A DNA stretch of 64,000 nucleotides from UBA11524 sp051886675 (GTDB lineage: Bacteria; Bacillota; Clostridia; Christensenellales; Aristaeellaceae): assembly GCA_051886675.1 (NCBI GenBank), contig JBJEYH010000350.1, positions 1 to 64,000 of the forward strand, read 5' to 3'. The notes beneath the pieces are model-generated. The model did not search any database. It was not told where the DNA came from and saw only the letters and a list, made by a program, of their open reading frames with translations. Below, piece by piece: positions 42,617 through 50,448 of the stretch. A program made the position numbers and the translations under genes. How positions within the stretch are numbered: the first letter of the stretch is position 1; each line of letters begins with the position of its first letter.

Positions 42617-42780
42617 TCCTCCGCCGGCCGCTACGCAAAGCTATACAAACACCCCGGAGGCATGATATACTGATGTCATGCTTCCGGGATGCGCCGCGCG
42701 GACAGGCAAATGATCGCCCATCCGGCGGGCGGTCACGGCAAGCGGCCAGCGGAATGGCTGATGCAAAAGGAGCGAGGCAC

Positions 42781-43701
42781 ATGGCCCTGAAGAATAACTA
42801 CCTGTACGCCATCACGACGGTGCTGATCTGGGCGACCATGGCGGCGATGGTCAAGAAGCTGCTGTACGACATTCCCAATCTGGAGGCGCTGTCGGTCAGC
42901 AGCGTTTTCGCGTTTCTGTTCCTCCTGCTGGTCAACGTCCGGAGCGGCGTCATTCGGACGATGAGCCAGTATTCCGCCCGGGATTATGGGGTGATGGCAG
43001 GGCTGGGGTTTGTCGGGCTGTTCCTGTATTCCGCGCTGTATTACTTTGGCCTGGCGGAGCTGACCTCCCAGGAAGCGTGCATCCTGAATTATCTGTGGCC
43101 CATCATGCTGGTCACATGCTCGTGCATCATCCTGAAGGAGAAGCTGACATGGGCCAAGGGTCTGGCCATGCTCTGCTCCTTTGGGGGGATCATCGTGCTA
43201 TCGCTGGGCAGCGGAAGCCTGCCTGCGGGCAACACGCTGCTCGGCGTGATCAGCTGCGTGACCGCGGCGGCCTGCTACGGCCTGTTTTCGGTGCTGAACA
43301 AGAAGGCGGACTACAACCAGAACATTTCGATGATGGTCATGTGGGCCGTTGTCGCGGTCTGCGCCCTGGTATCGGGCCTGCTGACGGAAAGCTGGGTGCC
43401 CATTCGGGGCGTCCAGTGGCTGGGGATCCTGTGGCTGGGCGTCGTCATTGACGCGGTAGCGTATCTGCTCTGGGCGCTGGCGCTCAGGGGCGTGGAAAAC
43501 ACGGCGGTCATCGCGAACCTTGCCTACCTGACGCCGTTCCTGTCGCTGGTGGTATCAGCGGTCTTCCTGAAGGAGAGGATCCAGCTGCGGGCGTTTGCCG
43601 CGCTGCTGCTGATCATCGGCGGCATTCTGCTGCAGAATCTGTACGAGTACCGGACGGTGAAGCGGACGGCGGATCCTGCGCCCGGCAAGCGGCAGGAATG
43701 A
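42781..43701 (+). CDS. EamA/DMT family transporter
   Basis: 306 residues from ATG 42781 (AAAAGGAGCG). Ten predicted helices in two EamA halves: NNYLYAITTVLIWATMAAMV opening, GLAELTSQEACILNYLWPIM in helices 3-4, and the second half ending FLSLVVSAVFLKERIQL. DMT carriers mostly export amino acids or metabolites. A TATACT box at 42665-42670 may supply its own promoter. It has a clear terminator after it. The substrate cannot be told. Confidence 0.9.
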   Translation: MALKNNYLYAITTVLIWATMAAMVKKLLYDIPNLEALSVSSVFAFLFLLLVNVRSGVIRTMSQYSARDYGVMAGLGFVGLFLYSALYYFGLAELTSQEACILNYLWPIMLVTCSCIILKEKLTWAKGLAMLCSFGGIIVLSLGSGSLPAGNTLLGVISCVTAAACYGLFSVLNKKADYNQNISMMVMWAVVAVCALVSGLLTESWVPIRGVQWLGILWLGVVIDAVAYLLWALALRGVENTAVIANLAYLTPFLSLVVSAVFLKERIQLRAFAALLLIIGGILLQNLYEYRTVKRTADPAPGKRQE

Positions 43702-43722
43702 ACCCTGCGCCGACATGCATGC

Positions 43723-43758
43723 AAAAGGGGCTGCCTCGTTGTGAGGCGGCCCCTTTCT
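43723..43758 (+). terminator. Rho-independent terminator
   Basis: AAAGGGGCTGCCTC pairs with GAGGCGGCCCCTTT over a 5-base loop and carries an A-run before and T-run after. It serves the DMT gene and, in reverse, the minus-strand regulator at 43869. Confidence 0.85.
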
Positions 43759-43868
43759 GCGTCCGGCACATTCGCCCTGCGTGCCGCGGGATGCTCGGTC
43801 GGCCCGGGCAAAGGCCCGATGGCCCCGCGCCTGTCCGGGTCATGGGCGGCGGAGGCTCGTCCGCGTGC

Positions 43869-44234
43869 TCAGCTGTCCAGCTGCGCTTCAAGCGCCTGCA
43901 GGCTTTCCTCCTTCAGCGCGCCCATGAGGCTGGTCGCGGCAATCAGCGCCTCGTCCATCGGAAAGCTGTCCCGCCGGATGAAGAGGAGCATGAGATTGTC
44001 CCGCCGCGTCTCCAGCGCACGGGCCACGGCGAAGCCTTCGGCCGTCAGACGCGCCCGGCCGTAGCGCGCCTTCTCGACGAGGCCGCGCTCGATCATCTGC
44101 TCCAGCATGCCGTGAACGCTGGGGCGGCTGATGCCAAGGATGTGGGCAATGTTCTTGGAGGCGACGTCCTCATCCATGGAGGTCAGAGAGAGGACGGCCA
44201 GAAGAAAGCGGATTTGGCTTGCGGTCAGGTTCAT
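43869..44234 (-). CDS. DtxR-like metal-responsive regulator (short form)
   Basis: 121 residues from ATG 44234 (AGGGAGCAG upstream). The winged helix reads ASKNIAHILGISRPSVHGML followed by QMIERGLVEKARYGRARLTA, which fits the MntR/DtxR layout, followed by an amphipathic helix pair rather than the full dimerisation domain. The expected metal ligands (a C/E-M-E-H run) are not obvious, so metal sensing is uncertain; a MarR-like regulator is the alternative. Its promoter (44417-44389) contains a TTAG/CTAA palindrome in the spacer. It is divergent from the MntR-like gene at 44494. Confidence 0.7.
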   Translation of the reverse strand: MNLTASQIRFLLAVLSLTSMDEDVASKNIAHILGISRPSVHGMLEQMIERGLVEKARYGRARLTAEGFAVARALETRRDNLMLLFIRRDSFPMDEALIAATSLMGALKEESLQALEAQLDS

Positions 44235-44329
44235 GACATGCTGCTCCCTGCTGTTGATGATGGGCGGCATCGCGGCAGACGCGGCCGCTCCATGGCCGCC
44301 GGTCGGGCCCCGTCATGCGTGCCTTGCGA

Positions 44330-44343
44330 TTAGACACGACTAA
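44330..44343. promoter_or_regulatory. DtxR-type operator, site 2
   Basis: TTAG-ACACGA-CTAA (with A/C flanks) between the divergent regulator genes, downstream of the minus-strand promoter. Confidence 0.55.
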
Positions 44344-44388
44344 CATGATGGCCGGAATACAGTCAGCGCCTTCGCACTGACCGGATAG

Positions 44389-44417
44389 AGTTTAGCATGG
44401 CTAACTCAAAGTGTCAA
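44389..44417 (-). promoter_or_regulatory. promoter with embedded DtxR-type operator (site 3)
   Basis: On the minus strand TTGACA (44417-44412), 17 bases, TAAACT (44394-44389). The palindrome TTAG-CATGG-CTAA (44392-44404, five-base centre) lies in the spacer and touches the -10, so a bound regulator would block polymerase. Drives the 43869-44234 gene. Confidence 0.65.
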
Positions 44418-44440
44418 TAGCCCTGGAGAAGGCCGATTCC

Positions 44441-44469
44441 TTGAAAATGAAAAAGGAACATGATACAAT
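44441..44469 (+). promoter_or_regulatory. promoter of the MntR-like gene
   Basis: TTGAAA (44441-44446), 17 bases, TACAAT (44464-44469), 25 bases before the start at 44494. No operator overlaps it. Confidence 0.65.
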
Positions 44470-44493
44470 AGCAGCATGAAATGAGGTGAACGG

Positions 44494-44859
44494 ATGAATA
44501 TTCATGAATCAGCGGAGGACTATCTGGAGAAAATTCTCATGCTCCGTGAAACGAAGGGCGCCGTGCGCTCCATTGACATCGCGATGGAAATGGGCGTGAC
44601 CAAGCCCTCGGTGAGCTTCGCGATGAAGAAGCTGCGGGAAAACGGCTACATCCTCATGGATGACGACAACCTGATTACCTTGACGGAAGCAGGCATGGAG
44701 ATTGCGCAGCGCATCTACACGCGCCACAGGATTCTGACGCGGTATCTGATGAAGCTGGGGGTGGATGAGGAAACCGCACGGGCGGACGCCTGCAAAATGG
44801 AGCATGATCTGTCCGCCGCATCGTTTGAAGCCATACGCAGGCAGCTGCAGGATCCGTGA
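44494..44859 (+). CDS. MntR/DtxR family metal-dependent transcriptional regulator
   Basis: 121 residues from ATG 44494 (GAGGTGA). The start MNIHESAEDYLEKILMLRE and the DNA-reading helix GVTKPSVSFAMKKLRENGYI are classical MntR/IdeR. ITLTEAGMEIAQRIYTRHRI leads into the dimer domain, where DACKMEHDLS provides the Cys/Met-Glu-His metal ligands. It lacks the SH3-like third domain, like MntR. It should bind DNA when Mn(II) or Fe(II) is plentiful. The nearby TTAG-N6-CTAA palindromes are its probable targets, covering the sister regulator, the MFS transporter and the DUF3793-flavodoxin genes. Confidence 0.9.
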   Translation: MNIHESAEDYLEKILMLRETKGAVRSIDIAMEMGVTKPSVSFAMKKLRENGYILMDDDNLITLTEAGMEIAQRIYTRHRILTRYLMKLGVDEETARADACKMEHDLSAASFEAIRRQLQDP

Positions 44860-44999
44860 GCCGGGACGGGAAGCCGCGATGCCGTCCCCCGAAGGGTTGA
44901 TCCGGCAGGCGGGGAGGAAGCGGCACGGGCAGGATAAGCGTTTGGGGTGTGCGCTTATTTTTTTGTGCAGGCGAAAAGCGGGGATCGATGAAAAAACGC

Positions 45000-45028
45000 T
45001 TGACAGGTCTTCCGGACTATGGTATATT
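45000..45028 (+). promoter_or_regulatory. sigma-A promoter of the DUF3793-flavodoxin unit
   Basis: TTGACA (45000-45005), 17 bases, TATATT (45023-45028), a near-consensus promoter. An operator begins seven bases downstream, at the expected start of transcription. Confidence 0.8.
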
Positions 45029-45034
45029 GTCAGT

Positions 45035-45052
45035 GGTTAGATATAACTAACC
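45035..45052. promoter_or_regulatory. DtxR-type operator, site 4
   Basis: GGTTAG-ATATAA-CTAACC, perfect 6-bp arms, placed at the transcription start of the promoter at 45000. Confidence 0.7.
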
Positions 45053-45067
45053 TCCTCCTATGGAACT

Positions 45068-45106
45068 CCGCCGCTCTTCATGACGCAGGAGAGCGGCGGT
45101 CTTTCC
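45068..45106 (+). terminator. terminator-like hairpin in the leader
   Basis: CCGCCGCTCT pairs perfectly with AGAGCGGCGG over a 12-base loop, followed by TCTTTCCC. It lies between two operators, so it would end a transcript of about 70 bases from the 45000 promoter or act as an attenuator. Confidence 0.65.
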
Positions 45107-45113
45107 CGAGGGC

Positions 45114-45130
45114 GGTTAGAATAATCTAAC
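45114..45130. promoter_or_regulatory. DtxR-type operator, site 5
   Basis: GGTTAG-AATAAT-CTAAC, 29 bases before the DUF3793 start codon. No clear promoter lies between it and the hairpin at 45068. Confidence 0.6.
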
Positions 45131-45158
45131 TCAATACGTAAGCGGAAAGGATGATACC

Positions 45159-45707
45159 GTGCCGGATGAAATGGTGATCCGCCATTGCGCGCCCACGCTG
45201 GCCTCGATCAAGACGGGCAGCCTGTTTTCCTGTCCGTGCGAGTCAGACGGGGAGGTGCTCCGCAGCGTACGCGGGCTGAACCGCAGGCTCGGCAGCAAGG
45301 GGCTGCGCGTCATGCCGCTGCGGCGCAGGGACGGGAGATGCCTGGTGTATGTATACAGGCCACGGCGGCTGGCGCGCGACCTGAAGGACGAGCAGGCCAG
45401 ACGGATCCTGGCGGCGCTCGGCTATCCCGACGGGAATCCGGGCGGCTGCCTGAGGCGGCTGCGGGAGAGGCTCCGGACCTCGGAGGAGTTCCCGCACGAA
45501 ATCGGCCTGTTTCTGGGCTATCCGCCGGAGGATGTGGCGGGCTTCATCGGCAAGCGGGCGGAAGCGAAGTGCGTGGGCTGCTGGAAGGTTTACGGGGACG
45601 AGGAAAGGGCCCGGCGGCTGTTTACGCAGTATAAGCATTGCACAAGCGTCTATCTGCGGCAGTACGCGCAGGGCAAGGGGATCGAGCGGCTGACGGTGGC
45701 TGTTTGA
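45159..45707 (+). CDS. DUF3793 family protein
   Basis: 182 residues starting at GTG 45159 (GAAAGGA upstream). IRHCAPTLASIKTGSLFSC, the GSKGLRVMPLRRRDGRCLVY stretch, FPHEIGLFLGYPPEDVAGFI and WKVYGDEERARRLFTQYKHC are the four conserved blocks of DUF3793. The family is typical of anaerobic Clostridia and is usually next to flavodoxin or ferrous-iron transport genes, but its biochemical role is unknown. Here it precedes a flavodoxin gene by 29 bases and lies behind two DtxR-type operators, which supports a role in iron starvation. Confidence 0.9.
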   Translation: MPDEMVIRHCAPTLASIKTGSLFSCPCESDGEVLRSVRGLNRRLGSKGLRVMPLRRRDGRCLVYVYRPRRLARDLKDEQARRILAALGYPDGNPGGCLRRLRERLRTSEEFPHEIGLFLGYPPEDVAGFIGKRAEAKCVGCWKVYGDEERARRLFTQYKHCTSVYLRQYAQGKGIERLTVAV

Positions 45708-45736
45708 AATACGAAGAGCAAAGGAAGGATACAGCG

Positions 45737-46165
45737 ATGAGGATGGCAGTTGTTTACTGGAGCGGAACCGGCAACACGGAGGCCATGGCGGGCGCTGTCT
45801 GCGATGGCGCGAGGAACGCGGGCGCGGATGCGTCGCTTTTCACCAGCGGCGAATTTGACGGGGGGAAGGTGAGCGGCTTTGACGCGATTGCCTTCGGCTG
45901 TCCGGCGATGGGCGCAGAATCGCTGGAGGAGGACGAATTCGAGCCGATGTTCGCTGCCTGCGAGCCCGTCCTGGGCGGCAAGCGCGTCGGGCTGTTCGGC
46001 TCCTATGGCTGGGGAGACGGCGAATGGATGCGCGCCTGGGAGGAGCGCTGCGCGGGCGCGGGCATCACGCTGGCCGCGGAGAGCGTGATTGCGCATGAGA
46101 CGCCGGACGACGCCGCGCTGGAGCAGTGCCGTGCGCTGGGCGCAGCGCTTGGCGCGCAGGCCTGA
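45737..46165 (+). CDS. flavodoxin
   Basis: 142 residues from ATG 45737 (AAAGGAAGG). The FMN phosphate loop is VYWSGTGNTEAMA (residues 6-18). AFGCPAMGAESLEEDEFEPM is the 50s loop, and VGLFGSYGWGDGEWM the 90s loop. It is a short-chain flavodoxin that replaces ferredoxin as electron carrier when iron is scarce. It is co-transcribed with DUF3793 and shares its DtxR-type control. A strong terminator follows. Confidence 0.95.
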   Translation: MRMAVVYWSGTGNTEAMAGAVCDGARNAGADASLFTSGEFDGGKVSGFDAIAFGCPAMGAESLEEDEFEPMFAACEPVLGGKRVGLFGSYGWGDGEWMRAWEERCAGAGITLAAESVIAHETPDDAALEQCRALGAALGAQA

Positions 46166-46198
46166 CGTGCGGGAAACGGAATAACGATGGTGCACAGC

Positions 46199-46235
46199 AA
46201 TGAGCCCGATGTATCTTGCGGGCTCATTGTTTTTT
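46199..46235 (+). terminator. Rho-independent terminator
   Basis: AATGAGCCCG pairs with CGGGCTCATT and is followed by GTTTTTT. It ends the flavodoxin operon. Confidence 0.9.
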
Positions 46236-46784
46236 GCGCGCATCCGGAGCGGGCGAAGCGCCGCGCAGCCGCGAAGGGTACGGGCTCGCCCCATTGGCGT
46301 GCCGCTGGCTGCGGGGCTTCCGATGGCCGGGGTGCGCCGGACGCCGGCTGTATCGGGCGACCGACGCTGCGAATCCGAAGGCGCCGTGCGGGCAGTCTCG
46401 CCGCTGATCGGACAAGGCTCATGACCCGCAGCCATCCCGTGGATGGCGAACCGGACGCCGCTGACAGGCTTCGGCTGTCCGCTGCGGGCGCGATAAGCTT
46501 TTCGCGGCGGCAAAGCGGCTCGTGGGCCACGCAGCCGGTTGAAATGAAGCGCAATCCATGGTATAATGGCACTGTTCATAAAGGCGAAACGTTTCGGGAT
46601 AAGCAATGCAGCCATCGCCGCGCAAGACGTCGGGCGAGCCGCCTTCGGGTACGGGCGCCGGCCGCCAGCCCCCGTGCCGGTGAGGCGGAATGCCATCGGG
46701 GGAAGCAGCCGGGCGGCTGCCTGCGCGGGAACCGATCCGGTCAAGCAATACGCTGAATCATCGATCATATGGAGGGACAACAGC
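46236..46784. other. long leader/intergenic region before the GH28 gene
   Basis: About 550 GC-rich bases. Open frames on both strands lack family motifs. The only feature I support is the promoter at 46539-46567, which would give the GH28 mRNA a leader of about 210 bases whose folding I could not resolve. Confidence 0.4.
46539..46567 (+). promoter_or_regulatory. sigma-A promoter of the GH28 gene
   Basis: TTGAAA (46539-46544), 17 bases, TATAAT (46562-46567), a near-consensus promoter 218 bases upstream of the start codon. Confidence 0.65.
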
Positions 46785-48149
46785 ATGATGTACACGGATG
46801 TCAGGCATTTGGGCGCGGTTGCCGACGGTCGTACGCTGAATACGGAATCGATTCAGCGAGCGATCGATCAGTGCTGCGCGGCGGGCGGAGGTACCGTATT
46901 CTTTCCGGCGGGACTGTATCTGACCGGCAGTCTCCAGATGAAAAGCAACGTGACGCTTTGCCTGGATGCGGGCGCGGTGCTTCTGGGCAGCAGGGAGCTG
47001 GTGGATTATCCGCTGAAGCATCTGATCTACGCGCAGGACGCGGAGAATATCGCGATTACCGGCCAGGGCTGCATTGACGGTCAGGGCTATGTGTTCTGGG
47101 AGACCGGCCATGAAATCAGTCCGCAGAATGCCTGGCGGAAGAGCTGGGGCGAGGTGGCGCACTATTACACCAAGACCCTGGCGCGTCCGGAACGGATGAT
47201 CCGCTTTGCCGGCTGCCGGCACGTCCGGGTGGAAAATGTGACGCTGAAGAACGCTTCCAGCTGGACACTGCATCTGCTGGCGTGCGAGGATGTCGGCGTT
47301 CGGGGGATCACCATCACCAATCCGCTGGAGGGCCCCAATACTGACGGCATTGATATCGACGGCTCCCGGAATGTGATGGTTTCGGACTGCCGGATTGTCA
47401 CCGGCGACGACGCGATTGTCATCAAGAGCTCGGGCATCGAGGGCAGGAAGCAATCCGTCCGGAACGTGACGGTCACCAACTGCATTCTGACCACGCCCTG
47501 CAACGCGTTCAAGATCGGCACGGAGACGCAGGCGGATATCAGCAATATCGTGTTCAGCAATTCCGTGGTCTACAGCGGCAGCGACTGGCGCTGCTTCGAC
47601 AGGGCCATATCGGGCATCTCCATTGAAATGGTCGATGGCGCCGCGCTCTCGCAGGTTCTGGTGACCGGCATTACCATCTGCAATGCCCGTTCGCCCCTGT
47701 TCATCCGCCTGGGCAACCGGGGCAGAGGGCAGGCTGTGCCGACGCCCGGCAGCATGCATGATATCAAGGTGTGCAACGTTCAGGCAACGGGCGCCATGCT
47801 GCCCTGCATCATCTCGGGGATCGGGGAGGCCGACATTGAGCGGGTTTTCCTGGACAGCATCCAGATGACCTTTGCCGGCGGCGGGGATGCGGTCGCGGTT
47901 CCGGACGAGATTCCTGAGCTGCCTGCCGATTACCCGGAAGCGATCATGTTCGGCAGATGGCTGCCGTCTTACGGCATGTTCTGCAGGCATGTGAAGGGCC
48001 TGACGCTGCGCGGCATTGATCTGTTCCTCGAAGGCAACGATTCGCGCCGGGCCGTTTCGATGGATGATATTCAAGGGCTGTCCATCCTGCAGATGACCTG
48101 CAACGGGGTTCCGATGGACGACCGCAAGCCTGCGCTGCCCAACGCGTAA
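46785..48149 (+). CDS. glycoside hydrolase family 28 (polygalacturonase-like)
   Basis: 454 residues from ATG 46785 (GGAGGGAC). The protein is a right-handed beta-helix. Catalytic Asp187 sits in PNTDGIDIDG and Asp208/209 in VTGDDAIVIKSS; the later FKIGTETQADISNI replaces the usual GHG...IGS segment, as in GH28 exo-acting or rhamnogalacturonan branches. The lack of a signal peptide implies it works in the cytosol on imported oligogalacturonides. It has its own promoter and terminator and no sugar transporter beside it. Confidence 0.88.
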   Translation: MMYTDVRHLGAVADGRTLNTESIQRAIDQCCAAGGGTVFFPAGLYLTGSLQMKSNVTLCLDAGAVLLGSRELVDYPLKHLIYAQDAENIAITGQGCIDGQGYVFWETGHEISPQNAWRKSWGEVAHYYTKTLARPERMIRFAGCRHVRVENVTLKNASSWTLHLLACEDVGVRGITITNPLEGPNTDGIDIDGSRNVMVSDCRIVTGDDAIVIKSSGIEGRKQSVRNVTVTNCILTTPCNAFKIGTETQADISNIVFSNSVVYSGSDWRCFDRAISGISIEMVDGAALSQVLVTGITICNARSPLFIRLGNRGRGQAVPTPGSMHDIKVCNVQATGAMLPCIISGIGEADIERVFLDSIQMTFAGGGDAVAVPDEIPELPADYPEAIMFGRWLPSYGMFCRHVKGLTLRGIDLFLEGNDSRRAVSMDDIQGLSILQMTCNGVPMDDRKPALPNA

Positions 48150-48510
48150 GCGGAAGCATGCGGGCGGCAAAGGCTGAACAATGCCGGAAAAGCGGCTGCC
48201 AGGCTTGTTCCGGGCGGGTTTCACCGCGGCGGAACCCTTGGATTGGGGGCGACCGTCTCAACCGTACGAGGCTTCTTGCGCGGGATCCGGAGGTGCGGTT
48301 CCTTTCGCCCGGACGGGCATTCGGCCAGGCAACGCGGGTTGCCTGGCCTTTTCTTGCGGGCCGACGCCTTCATTGGTGTGAAGCCCGGATCGCGCGGCAT
48401 GGCGTCCGCTGTGGCGCAGGCCGCGGAAGGCATCCGGCTTTTCCAGCCAACCGGTCACGCGGCCGGACAGGGGGCATGCCCCGGCAGACGCGCTGTTTCC
48501 GCAGCGCTGC
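48150..48510. other. intergenic region with terminator
   Basis: Between convergent GH28 and anti-sigma-type genes. It holds the hairpin at 48323-48354 and no gene that I can support. Confidence 0.5.
48323..48354 (+). terminator. Rho-independent terminator
   Basis: GGCCAGGCAAC pairs perfectly with GTTGCCTGGCC over a 4-base loop, followed by TTTTCTT. It lies 170 bases after the GH28 stop. Confidence 0.85.
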
Positions 48511-49395
48511 TCAACGGTCGCCATCGGTCGCCGATGCGGTGGAGGGCGCGGCGTCAGCGATCCCGGTTTCCGTGCCGACGGCGTCCGTGCGTGCGGGCTG
48601 GTCAAGCCTTTCCGGCGTGACGGTGACGGCCCACGTTTCCTTCGTCAGGGCATGATGGTCGATGGCGCCGTCGTCCAGCGTGCCGTAGACAAGGGCGCTC
48701 AGGACAAGGGTGTATTCCTTGCCAGGCCGGACCGCCGCATCGGCCTCCACCTCCATGGAGAACACGATGCTGCCGTCCAGCTGCGCCTTCGCGGCGTAGC
48801 CCCAGCACGACGGCTTCAGGATGTCGCCGCCATCGGTGCCGATGCCCTCCAGGTCGCAGCCGACATAATGCACGGCGCAGCCGTCCGCCGCGGCCTTTTC
48901 CGCAATGGTGGGCGTGCCCTCCGGGGCCGTTTCGCCGTAGTGGACGTTGTAGCCAAAGGGCTCGTGGACGCTGCATTCCTGCTCCACCAGCATGTGGCCC
49001 GGTTCAGCCCGGATGCTGCCCAGCACATACAGCCCCCGGTCATGCACCAGCACCTCGTCAATGGTGAACACCGCGCCGCTGACTTCCACCGACGAGGCAG
49101 GCAGCGCGACGCTGCCGGTTTCCATCCACGCGGCCCATGCCTGCCCGTATTCCCTGGAAAACCACGATATGATCCGTGGATAGAAGGCCGCGCCCGCGGC
49201 ACAGGTCAGCGCCAGCAGCAGGGCTGCCAGCAGGGCCACGCGGCAGACGGGACGAAGGCGGGGCTTTCTGTGCAGCGCCGCACTGCCTGCCGCGCACCGG
49301 TACAGCCGTTCACGCCGGACTGCATCGGTCGAGAGCCCAGCAAGCTCGGTGCTGAGCGTCTGCTGAATATGTTCCCGCAAATCGTTATGCATCAT
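48511..49395 (-). CDS. membrane-bound anti-sigma-type protein (DUF4179-like)
   Basis: 294 residues from ATG 49395; AGGAGG (49409-49404) lies eight bases before it, inside the end of the sigma factor gene, so the two are translationally coupled with an 11-base overlap. The cytosolic N-terminus (about 1-50) ends in a membrane helix (VALLAALLLALTCAAGAAFY). The outer part has the DUF4179-type beta domain (FTIDEVLVHDRGLYVLGSIR). Its position after an ECF sigma factor implies that it holds the sigma factor inactive and senses an extracellular signal. Confidence 0.8.
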   Translation of the reverse strand: MMHNDLREHIQQTLSTELAGLSTDAVRRERLYRCAAGSAALHRKPRLRPVCRVALLAALLLALTCAAGAAFYPRIISWFSREYGQAWAAWMETGSVALPASSVEVSGAVFTIDEVLVHDRGLYVLGSIRAEPGHMLVEQECSVHEPFGYNVHYGETAPEGTPTIAEKAAADGCAVHYVGCDLEGIGTDGGDILKPSCWGYAAKAQLDGSIVFSMEVEADAAVRPGKEYTLVLSALVYGTLDDGAIDHHALTKETWAVTVTPERLDQPARTDAVGTETGIADAAPSTASATDGDR

Positions 49396-49912
49396 GGGTT
49401 TCACCTCCTGTGAGCGCCTGCTTCAGGATTTTTTCCGCGCTGCGCAGCCTCCTGATGACGGCGGAGGGCGACAGGCCCAGGGCCTCGGCGGTCTCGCGCT
49501 GCGTCAGCCCCTGAAAGTAGTAGAGCAGAACCACCTGCCGGTATCGGGCCGGCAGCTCCATCACGAGATACGACAGGCTTTTGTCTTCCGGCGGCACCTG
49601 GGTCAGACGGGGAGACAGCTCCTCCAGGGCTTTCCGGCGGTCAATGTGACGGAACCAGGCTGTCCGCCGGAAATCCTTGCAGGTGTTGATGGCGATGCGC
49701 ATCAGCCACGCCTTGTCATTCTGAACGCGGCGGCGTTCGTAGTCCTCCATGGATCGCCAGGCTTTGATCCAGGTTTCCTGGAGCGCGTCCTCGGCCTGCG
49801 CCCGGTCGGCCAGATAGAGAAAGCAGGTTCGCAGGATATCGTCCGAATAGGCGTCAATCCAGCGGCGCAGCCGTTCCTCGCGGATCATGCCGGGTATCGC
49901 GGCATGTCCCAT
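49385..49912 (-). CDS. ECF-type RNA polymerase sigma factor
   Basis: 175 residues, ATG 49912 behind GGAGGTGATCG. Region 2 is RTCFLYLADRAQAEDALQET plus WIKAWRSM. Region 4 is LPARYRQVVLLYYFQGLTQR followed by ETAEALGLSPSAVIRRLRSA. There is no region 3, as in ECF factors. It recruits RNA polymerase to stress- or envelope-related promoters and is paired with the anti-sigma gene that overlaps its end. I could not define its own promoter. Confidence 0.93.
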   Translation of the reverse strand: MGHAAIPGMIREERLRRWIDAYSDDILRTCFLYLADRAQAEDALQETWIKAWRSMEDYERRRVQNDKAWLMRIAINTCKDFRRTAWFRHIDRRKALEELSPRLTQVPPEDKSLSYLVMELPARYRQVVLLYYFQGLTQRETAEALGLSPSAVIRRLRSAEKILKQALTGGETHDA

Positions 49913-50016
49913 GGTCGATCACCTCCTTTTATCCATATAAGACGATCAGAGCATCGCGGATTCTCCGGCCGCGCGAAAAAAGTACCGGCGTGCGGTGGCT
50001 TTCCCGCGATGCACGG

Positions 50017-50265
50017 TCACCCCTGCGGCCGCGCCTGACGCTCATGCTCGGCCTCGACCAGGCGCATCAGCTCGCTGAGCCGCATGTCCAGCGCCTCCGC
50101 GATTCGCCAGAGCGTATCGACGTTGACGTTCTTGCGGCCTGTCTCGATCATGGCCAGATGGCTGCGCGCCACGCCGGCGAGTCCGGAAAGAACCTCCTGG
50201 GATATGCCGCGCTGCGCTCTGAGACGGCCGATGATCTGCCCGGTGATGCTGCTGTGGTATGTCAT
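50017..50265 (-). CDS. XRE family helix-turn-helix regulator
   Basis: 82 residues from ATG 50265 (AAGGAG eight bases upstream). The HTH reads IIGRLRAQRGISQEVLSGLA followed by GVARSHLAMIETGRKNVNVD, then LWRIAEALDMRLSELM. It is a single-domain DNA-binding protein with a short charged tail, transcribed divergently from the secreted protein gene at 50449, which it may control. Confidence 0.88.
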   Translation of the reverse strand: MTYHSSITGQIIGRLRAQRGISQEVLSGLAGVARSHLAMIETGRKNVNVDTLWRIAEALDMRLSELMRLVEAEHERQARPQG

Positions 50266-50448
50266 GTTCACAGCTCCTTTCTGAAAGGCGGTTGCCTTCA
50301 TCAAGGGGCTTGTTTTTTTCGCGAAACCGAACGGGCGGATTCCGCGGAACATCTTTTTCCGGAAAGCTGTCAGCGTTCGCAGACCGTCGCCGCGCCTGGC
50401 GGAGGTATGATGGCATCAACCAAAACCCACTGGAACGGAGGATGCAGC

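Noticed and set aside
46187..46756. Plus-strand frames between flavodoxin and GH28
   Set aside because: They begin inside a terminator and are Arg/Ala-rich noise; only a promoter is supported there.
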